A DNA stretch of 64,000 nucleotides from NCBI RefSeq assembly GCF_945859685.1, contig NC_079147.1, positions 69,966,946 to 70,030,945 on the forward strand, in the 5' to 3' direction. This document shows, piece after piece, positions 57,118-64,000 of this stretch. Made by a program: the position numbers and the translations under genes. Numbering within the stretch: position 1 is the first letter of the stretch; every line of letters starts with the position of its first letter. Below the pieces are notes generated by a model. That model worked only from the letters and a program-made list of their open reading frames with translations, was not told the origin of the DNA and did no database searches. This stretch comes from Eupeodes corollae (lineage: Eukaryota > Arthropoda > Insecta > Diptera > Syrphidae).

Positions 57118-57155
57118 AAGTGGTGCAACAGTCCGTTAAGGAGAAGGGCCTTGAG
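57118..57155 (-). mobile_element. SINE/RTE-type tail fragment
   Basis: The minus strand reads AAGGCCCTTCTCCTTAACGG then ACTGTTGCACCACTTAATTT, the last 40 bp or so of the SINE. It is joined directly to the broken RNase H of LOA-3. Too short to say whether it came from a SINE or an RTE copy. Confidence 0.55.
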
Positions 57156-59500
57156 AACTTTAACTTTATCACGTTTCCTCTTAGCCAGGAGAGAACCTCT
57201 TTGATCGCTAAAATTTCCGCTTGGAAGACACTACAATGATTAGGGAGGCGGAATGAGATGCTGAGTTTGTCGTAGTAATTGACTTTCTCCAATGCAGTCC
57301 ACCATACTGCAATCCCGTACATAAGTATTGGTCGGATGACCGATGTGCATAGCCAATAGGTTATGCGAGGTTGAAAACTCCATTTGCTTTCTAAAGCTTT
57401 CTTGCAAAGGAAAAGAGCTGTTGTAGCTTTCTTAACTCTTTCCTGAATATTAGATTTCCAACTTAATTTTTTGTCCAATATCAGACCAAAATATTTGGCT
57501 TCGTTGGTAAAAATTAGTGGTACACCTTTTATTGAAGGAGGTACAATTACTGGGATCTTGTATTTCCGGGGACGAGGTCTATTTTTTGAAGATTAATACT
57601 AAGTCCGCAGTGATCAGTTCATCCATTGAGCATATTGAGGGCGTTTTGGAGGAGGTTTCTCAGTTTATTAGGATGTTCCCCTGTAACGTCGATAGCAACA
57701 TAATCATCAAGTGATATTAAAAGTTCGTTAACCACTATGTTGCACAGGAGAGGGGACAGAACACCACCTTGCGGAGTGCCTCTACTGACAGACCTTTTTG
57801 TGCAAAAATCCTGACCTTAGAGTTGATGCTCCTGCTTTTTAGCATTAGATCCATCAACTCACAGATTGAGTATTCGACGTTTACGGTCGTCATAGCAGAA
57901 GTGATAGCGGATATGTCAACGTTGTTGAAATCGCCCTCAATATCCAGGAAGACCACCATTGTATATTGCTTTTGCTCTAGGGAGTATTCGATAGTTCTTA
58001 CCAGAGTGTGCAAGGCTGTTTCTATAGATTCCCCTTTGCAGTAAGCATGCTGAGACATTGAAAGTCTCACTTATCGATTTTACTACGTATATGGATTTCA
58101 ATCAACCGTTCGAGAGTTTTGAGAATGAATGATGATAGGCTAATAGGTCTTAGGTAATTAGGGTTGACATGCGAGCATTTAGCATCCTTGGGAATGAAAA
58201 CTACCTTTAAATCTCTCCATCGCTGAGGTATATAGACCAGATTTATACAACTTGTGTCGCAAAATGATATCAATGCTAAGTTGTAGCTGGTACGATTTGA
58301 TCGCAAATGCTAAGTTGTAGCTGGTACGATTTGATCTGGACCTGGAGATTTATAAGGTTTGAAACTATTCAGAGCCGATGTCAATTTTTCTTTTGTAACC
58401 TGACCTTGACGAAAAGTTAAGTTAATACCCGACCCAGGACTGTTTGTTGTATTAACGGATTGGGAGCTATCCGGGAAGTGGGTGTCTAGTAGCAGTTTTA
58501 GCGTTTCTTCGCAAGAGTTAGTCCATGTACCATCTGAGTTTTTAAGAGAACTAGGCATGGTTAGATTTGTCGAGAGAATCTTACTTATCTTTGATGCCTC
58601 CGAGGATCTTTTGGCTATTCTCAATTCTAGTTTATATTTTTTGAGGGATTCTTTATAGGAGTCCCAATCTTTGGGATGTCTAATCTTTTTTGCTCGATTG
58701 AAACACCTTCTAGAACCCTTCTTGAGTATTTCAAGTTCAGCAGGCCACCAATATGGTTTCATCAAATAGTGTGAATTGGATGTATCTATGACCGGAGAAC
58801 GAGTTCTCCTTTAATACTTTCCAATTCAATATTTTATTTGAGAAATTAAACGAGACAAGAATTAAATCTAAAACTTCTTGTCGATTTACTACCAGATTAC
58901 TTGTTAGAATACAATCAAAAACAGACTCACCTCTGATATTTATATCGGTACTACCCCACGTAAAATGGTACCAGGCAGTGGGCCCTGGTGATCGTGGCCC
59001 AAAACTCTGATACCAGCCAGTGGGTATGGTTGTCTATTACCATACTGGCTGTGGTGACGTCTTTATCACTGAAATTAGGGAGTAAAAATACATTTTGATC
59101 ACGTTTTAGTAGTATGCAGGGATTTCACAATCCAGGGTTCTTGGATGAGAACGAAATCTTCTCCAGTTTTTGTCAGGTGGAGAAGAAGGGAGGCCGAAGC
59201 CGTTTTAGAGTGTTGGAGATTAATCTGTAGTATTTACAGCATTTTGGCTACAATAAGGCAGATCAACCTCCACCACTGTTAAATCAAGTTTATCCAGATC
59301 AGACGAAGAGGAACCTAATAGTTCATCTTCTTCCTCACTGGGAAGAGCTTTGTCGTTTGAGTCATCGGTCTCCATGATGGATAAACTTTTGACGTTTTCA
59401 GAAGACGACTGTGCTGCAACAGAAGAGGGCCCCACCACATTCTCATCCACATCCGAGGATGGGAGGGTGATGATAGCACTGGGACCCCCTAAGTCTTGCC
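57156..59500 (-). mobile_element. LOA-like LINE copy LOA-3, diverged
   Basis: Minus strand: acidic ORF1 C-terminus (SEEEDELLGSSSSDLDKLDL, 59500-59220), then ORF2. The ORF2 start ATG at 59242 is followed by CTG and then TAA where LOA-1 has CAG. Endonuclease remnants run from 59200 to 58770. The linker/RT frame 58310-58765 reads PYWWPAELEILKKGSRRCFN and later SFKPYKSPGPDQI. RT pieces include YLRPISLSSFILKTLERLIE and SQHAYCKGESIETALHTLVR. The thumb (LSWKSNIQERVKKATTALFL) then jumps by deletion into RNase H (SISFRLPNHCSVFQAEILAI). It is more diverged from LOA-1 than LOA-2 is. A 34-bp tandem duplication lies at 58272-58336. Confidence 0.78.
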
Positions 59501-60480
59501 ACGTTGTTCGTTTAAATTTGTATATGGACATGGATTTTGCTAAACGGTCTGCTGCTACGTTACCTTTAATCACGTCATGTGCATGTCGTTATCCAGATAA
59601 GTTGTAATTTTGCTACATGGGATGTAATGTTATCACGAATTTTGTTGATATATGGTGAACGGTGTTTAATATTTTTTGAGCGGTTTGAAAGATTACAGTT
59701 TTCTTATTCGATGAAATTGCTATGTTAGTAGCTTTGAGTATAGCTAAGCCTTCTCTAGAGAATATGGAAAAGTATGATGAGAGCTTCTCACCAGAACAAA
59801 TCTGGCTATCTTTGTCAACAACTGCAAATCCGGTTTCTTCACTGTTTTTGGAGCCGTCGGTGTAAAGTATGTTCCAAAGGTGATTGGGATATCTGTCCAG
59901 GAGATCAAAGAATAGTTGGGTGTATATTTCATTAGGTGTGGTATTCTTCTAGTAATTTGACAGACTGGTGTTAATAGAATCCATAGGAAGCATTTCGTTT
60001 TTCAATACTTATGCTTTTTACAACGGGGTTGATTCCAATGACGACTTTCCCGAAAGTTAGAGCTTTGTAAAGTGTTGAGGGTTGTTTGGGTGTCTTCTTA
60101 CGTCTCAATATTTTATCTGCGTCTTTGTGAATTGGAGAGGCGTATGAATCATAATTAGAATATGGGCATAGGTATGATAGGTTTTTTTTTGTTGAAAATA
60201 ATAAGTTAGCCACTTGTTCGGATTTTACAGATAGATATAAGCAGGTTGCCATAACGAAGGTGAGTAATATATTCGTAAGGTGTGCTTTTTTTAGAAGGAA
60301 GATACTAACAGATGTTAGCGGTTGTTTGGGATCTGTTGGGTATATTATTATAAATTTGGAGTTTTTGGAGTTAGAATGGGATGGGATGTCAAAACTGTGA
60401 ACTGTACTTGAGTTTATTGCTTTGTTAGGTCTTTTTTGAAGAGGGCTGGTAAGCTGATTAAGCATAGCGAACCGGTTACC
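59500..60480 (-). mobile_element. I-like LINE fragment with RNase H
   Basis: Minus strand: a 164-codon frame (60465-59971) with SVKSEQVANLLFSTKKNLSY and KALTFGKVVIGINPVVKSIS, the kind of connector seen between RT and RNase H. Then, in shifted frames, an LYTDGSKNSEETGFAVVDKD block near 59870 (first Asp of RNase H). A REGLAILKATNIAISSNKK block follows near 59740 (Glu position). The end is IKGNVAADRLAKSMSIYKFK near 59550 (last Asp). The ADRLAKS ending is typical of I-clade LINEs. RT and endonuclease are absent. At about 59500 it fuses with LOA-3 ORF1. Confidence 0.62.
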
Positions 60481-60489
60481 CTACAGTAC

Positions 60490-62576
60490 ACTTGGCCCTG
60501 AGGCCATATTATATAGATTACACTCAATATACGCTCGAAGGAAATAAAGCGATTGGAAAAGGAGATAGAAAACCGCGGGAGGATAAATAACAAAATTTCG
60601 GGAGAGTAGAGGAAACACAATCAAAAACGATATTGACGGCTCGAAGTATAGTCGGTGACTGCAATTCTGTTGATTCGAGCCCCGTTGTATAGGATCTCTT
60701 TTGAATAGAAAGATGACTCTACTCTTCGATGTTAGCCAATATATTGTAGGAAAAACTGCAGCTCGAACATCCGAAACTTCTCCATATGGAAAGAGGCAAT
60801 TTTGAACCACACGGGGCAGTCTTAAAAGATCATCACCCGTATGACGGCAATGAACCAAATTATCTTCACCCTGAACGATTACTGCAAAACAACCATTTCG
60901 TCAAAGCGAAGGCTCCTCTGGTCCTGGTCAGAGCAGCATTTATTTGTCTGTCGAAATATAAATACTGATCTAACCAGATACCGAGGTACTTCACCACACT
61001 TTTTCTCGATGACCATCTTGCGCCAGTTCTTGCAAGTATCCTTCGTGGCCCTAGCCAACGGAGTTCGTGTCAAAATTATCTACAACTTAGACCATATCTA
61101 GACATTTGTTTTCAGTTTCCAGTCGACGCAATATTGCGTCTATACCGTTAAGCTTATCAAAGAGTTTACACATCAATAGCTTGCTTATATCAAGCCTGTT
61201 TTGTTTTAGAAAAAAGACCTTCTAACTGGAAGGTGTCAAAAGCCTTTTCCAAATAAACTAAAACTTCACTTGTGTTGTAGACGCAGCATGGATTGATTCA
61301 TGGCCCGCCTTTAACTCGAACTGTTTATTGGAAATTATTTGGTTGTCCACAGCCCACTTATTCAGAGCCCCATTGATGCTAGTAGTAGTAGTACCCGTGG
61401 CATGATGGTTAGTGCGTTGGACTGTCATGCCAGAGGTCTTGGGTTCGATCCCTGCCTGTGCCATCCAAAGTCTTTTCACGGGTACTGCCTCTTGCGAGGA
61501 ATTGACAAATTCTCCAAGAGTAATTCTTGTCATGAAAAAGTGCTTTCTCAAACTAGCCGTTCGGATTCGGTCTAAATTGTAGGTCCCTTCCATTCCTGAC
61601 AACAGTACTCGCACACAGAAATGGTTGAGAGTTGTAAGTCACTAGGCCCTGGTTCACAACGGACTGTTGCGCCACCCCATTTGATTGATGCTCTTCTCAA
61701 AAACTTTTCTGATGCTCGGAAGAAGACTTATCGACGGGAGATTTGACGTGTTGGAGGTGTACTTTTGGTGTACCACAGCGGCCTTCCAATGCACTCGATA
61801 ACATGCACAATTCAATGCATTATTGAAGAGTGTGGTACAAAAGTCAATTGCGTCCATGAGTAGATGTATAAGTACAACGTTGGATATACCCTCGAAACCT
61901 GCTAACTTTGTGTTTTATTGAATTAAAGATGAGCTGGTGGAGTTCAATTTTCGTTATTAAGAAGGGACTTGGTCCCGTTTTTTCTACGATTAGGTATGGC
62001 ATTTTCCAAGAAATCGCCATTTTGTTATTTCAGTTCGAAGTTAAAAGTGATGGAGTAAGGCACTGTTTTTCGGGTCGTGGTTGGGGCGAGCGGTAACATT
62101 CACTTTGTACAATTGCTGGAACGCAGATTCCACTACCTCCATCATCTTCCCTCGGATCTTCAATTATGTAAAAGTCATCGTGTTATCATCTGTTCTTCAG
62201 TTCTTTTGAGTTTTAAACATGGAAGGTCATTATGATTCTTTTTCCTGTTGGTTTTAGAAAACATACTCGGGTCACACAGGTATTAACTGACTGAATTTGT
62301 AGTCCCAGTATTTGTTAATTGATAACCAGTAGTTATTCTTAATCTACAAATCAACGGATTGATATTTTATATTGACGACTTAAGTTTCCTGATCTCCAAG
62401 TAGTGTGTGTGCCTGTGAACCGTCTGTACAAGTTTTTAAGTCTTGTCAATAAGCCTATTTGTATTTAGTCGCGTTTCTTCGACTTCCATTTGGTCCCGTT
62501 CTTTGTACTTAGGTATTATCTGTTTTATCGTTAGTTTTATTTACGGTTAAGCCTGCTTCCGGTAGCCATAAGCATA
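60490..62576 (-). mobile_element. Jockey-like LINE copy J2, split by SINE S8
   Basis: The minus strand parallels J1: the linker near 62530-62470 (KYKERDQMEVEETR-like), RT entry near 61830-61700 (VHWKAAVVHQKYTSNTSNLP, SISLLPSIRKVFEKSINQ), then SINE S8. After the SINE come NGALNKWAVDNQIISNKQFE and a WKR-LLTPSS remnant. A large deletion removes the palm. The thumb at 61073-60879 includes RATKDTCKNWRKMVIEKKCG, and the C-terminal part runs to about 60490. It is more decayed than J1. Confidence 0.72.
61381..61683 (+). mobile_element. SINE copy S8, full length, inserted in Jockey-like J2
   Basis: The head is intact: GTACCCGTGGCATGATGG, A-box TGGTTAGTGCG, B-box GGTTCGATCCC. Body and 3' end (GGACTGTTGCGCCACCCC, then ATTTG) are close to S1. 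It is bounded by a 9-bp direct repeat, ATTGATGCT, at 61372-61380 and 61684-61692. Removing the SINE and one repeat restores the J2 sequence, as judged against J1 near 35165. Ten bases of AGT repeats (61381-61390) separate the left repeat from GTACCCGTGG and may be part of the SINE start. Confidence 0.87.
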
Positions 62577-62613
62577 TCGGGACTACGCACTAATCATTAC
62601 ACCACGGGTATTG
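62577..62613 (-). mobile_element. SINE head fragment
   Basis: The minus strand reads AATACCCGTGGTGTAATGAT then TAGTGCGTAGTCCC, matching the first 35 bp of the SINE, including the A box. The rest is missing. Confidence 0.6.
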
Positions 62614-64000
62614 CAAATAACATGTATCGAGTTAAATTGGATATATATAGTTCAAATTAATCGAACTCTTAGTTTGAAGTTGAGTCAAACTTTGTTAAAA
62701 AAATCCATTGCTTAAGTAATCGATTTGACAGAAACCCTATTACTGTGGACTGTAGACCCGCATACTCCCGTTAAAATGTGGATGATGCCTAGAATGGAGC
62801 CTTTTATTCGTTTTTTGTTGTCTGTTGTGAAAGGAAGACATTTACCACATACCTTCATTTTGAATCTCAACACAATTTCAACATCAACCTCCGAATAAAT
62901 GACCAAACAACCGAGTTGAAAATTCGACCCTAATCCGATTTGTGGTTTCAATCCCATGTAAACAGTTTAAACAAATGAGCAAACATCAAAGTCAGATTAA
63001 CACAAATACAATTTAATTTCAACTGTCAGTTAAAGTGACATTTCAAACGAACCTTTCAAGCTTTCTAAGATAAACTACCATCAACCAAAAAATAAGTCAG
63101 AAAGTATTGCACAAAAGGCACGTTTTTATATAAATGCAAGTTGGTATGGGCTTAAAAGAGATTTTATCCGTTGAATAACTTGTCATTTTTCTTAACACAA
63201 GTATTTACATAAATAAATAATATCATACACGTCAGATGTTTCATGTGATACTTCAAGTTTAGGAATTTTTGTGTGTCTCTTGTTTTTGGTATAAAGGTTC
63301 GCAACAAGCTGTCAACTAGCTGTTTGGCACATAAATAAACAGACTATTTTATTAATGCTACTCGTAATTTATTTGTGAGGCTATATGTACAAGTGCGTAC
63401 GTGAGAAGAGAGTCCAGGCATCACAGATCAGAATGGAAATCATTAATCATGTAGACATCCTCCCAAAAAAAAAGGTTTCTCTTGTTTTAATGTATGACTT
63501 TGTGGCTTTATCACATGTGTGAGATGTGTGTCGTGAGTGCGAAAAGACGAAAAAGCCTTCGTGATACATCACAAAAGGGCTTAGAACTTAAAAGGAGTAG
63601 GTATGGAGATACAGAAAAGAGGCTTAATTAAAGTGACAAAATCAAAAGTAACAAAAATTGTCAGCAGTTCAAAAATAATATTATAACTAATGCCTTGTCA
63701 TGATGGACTTTATAGATCGTCTACAAGACTGACAACTGTCACAAATTTTTATAAATGATTTATGGGGATTATTGAAAGTATTATGTTTTGGAAATTTTTA
63801 AAATTTAAGTTAATAATTTAAAGAGTTTCTACTTACATATGGTTGGTACATATCGCACCTCCTCCGGTGCAATATCGACGCAATTCAAGTTTTATCCGTG
63901 GTAAAATTGACGTGATTGTATCTTTGCTAGTGCCCGAAAGAGGTCACTTTTTTGTTTGACACAAAAGTTTAAACTATAAAATTTTTCGCAGCAACAAAGT
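62614..64000. other. Spacer, nothing recognised
   Basis: AT-rich sequence to the end of the window. A frame at 62712-62957 on the minus strand has no familiar motif. Confidence 0.5.

Overview
This window reads as transposon-rich, gene-poor DNA from an insect, most likely a fly. The evidence is the mixture of non-LTR retrotransposons (RTE-like, LOA-like, Jockey-like and I-like), the LOA ORF1 with a DUF4780-like domain, a tRNA-derived SINE, Tc1/mariner, PIF/Harbinger and Mutator-like (MULE) fragments, and the AT-rich spacers. I found no convincing intact host gene. One short interval (56549-56675) has exon-like borders and is flagged at low confidence. All protein homology was read by eye from translated motifs; no search was run.

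Layout. 1-6850: an intact-looking SINE with 15-bp target-site duplications, then RTE, LINE family B, Harbinger-like, Tc1-like and LINE endonuclease fragments. 9-13.8 kb: a decayed LOA copy (LOA-2) carrying a reverse-oriented SINE. 14.1-15.5 kb: a decayed LINE. 16.9-19.6 kb: unidentified ORFs and a weak LTR/primer-binding-site candidate. 20-23.4 kb: LINE B, a foldback repeat and a block of 176-bp tandem repeats. 23.5-33.6 kb: SINEs, an unnamed 200-bp dispersed repeat, a Tc1/mariner fragment and a pile of RTE and LINE B copies. 34.2-36.5 kb: a Jockey-like LINE. 38.7-41.9 kb: an RTE fragment and a MULE with an unusual 15-bp repeat at one end. 42.2-43.1 kb: a second 176-bp block, inverted relative to the first. 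43.2-48.1 kb: the best preserved element, a near-complete LOA copy (LOA-1) with four separate inactivating lesions. 48.4-48.6 kb: an assembly gap. 48.6-55.8 kb: LINE B, an unclassified LINE, a SINE and RTE copies, including one RTE nested in LINE B with a 13-bp duplication. 57.1-62.6 kb: a third LOA copy, an I-like LINE with RNase H, and a second Jockey-like copy split by a SINE.

How the parts work together. The SINE has a tRNA-Asp-like head with A and B boxes. Its 3' end resembles the last bases of the RTE copies, so the RTE reverse transcriptase is the likely driver of SINE movement, as BovB is for Bov-tA. Two nested insertions with duplications give a relative order: LINE B before RTE, and Jockey-like before SINE. 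None of the autonomous elements seen here is intact, so activity would need source copies elsewhere.
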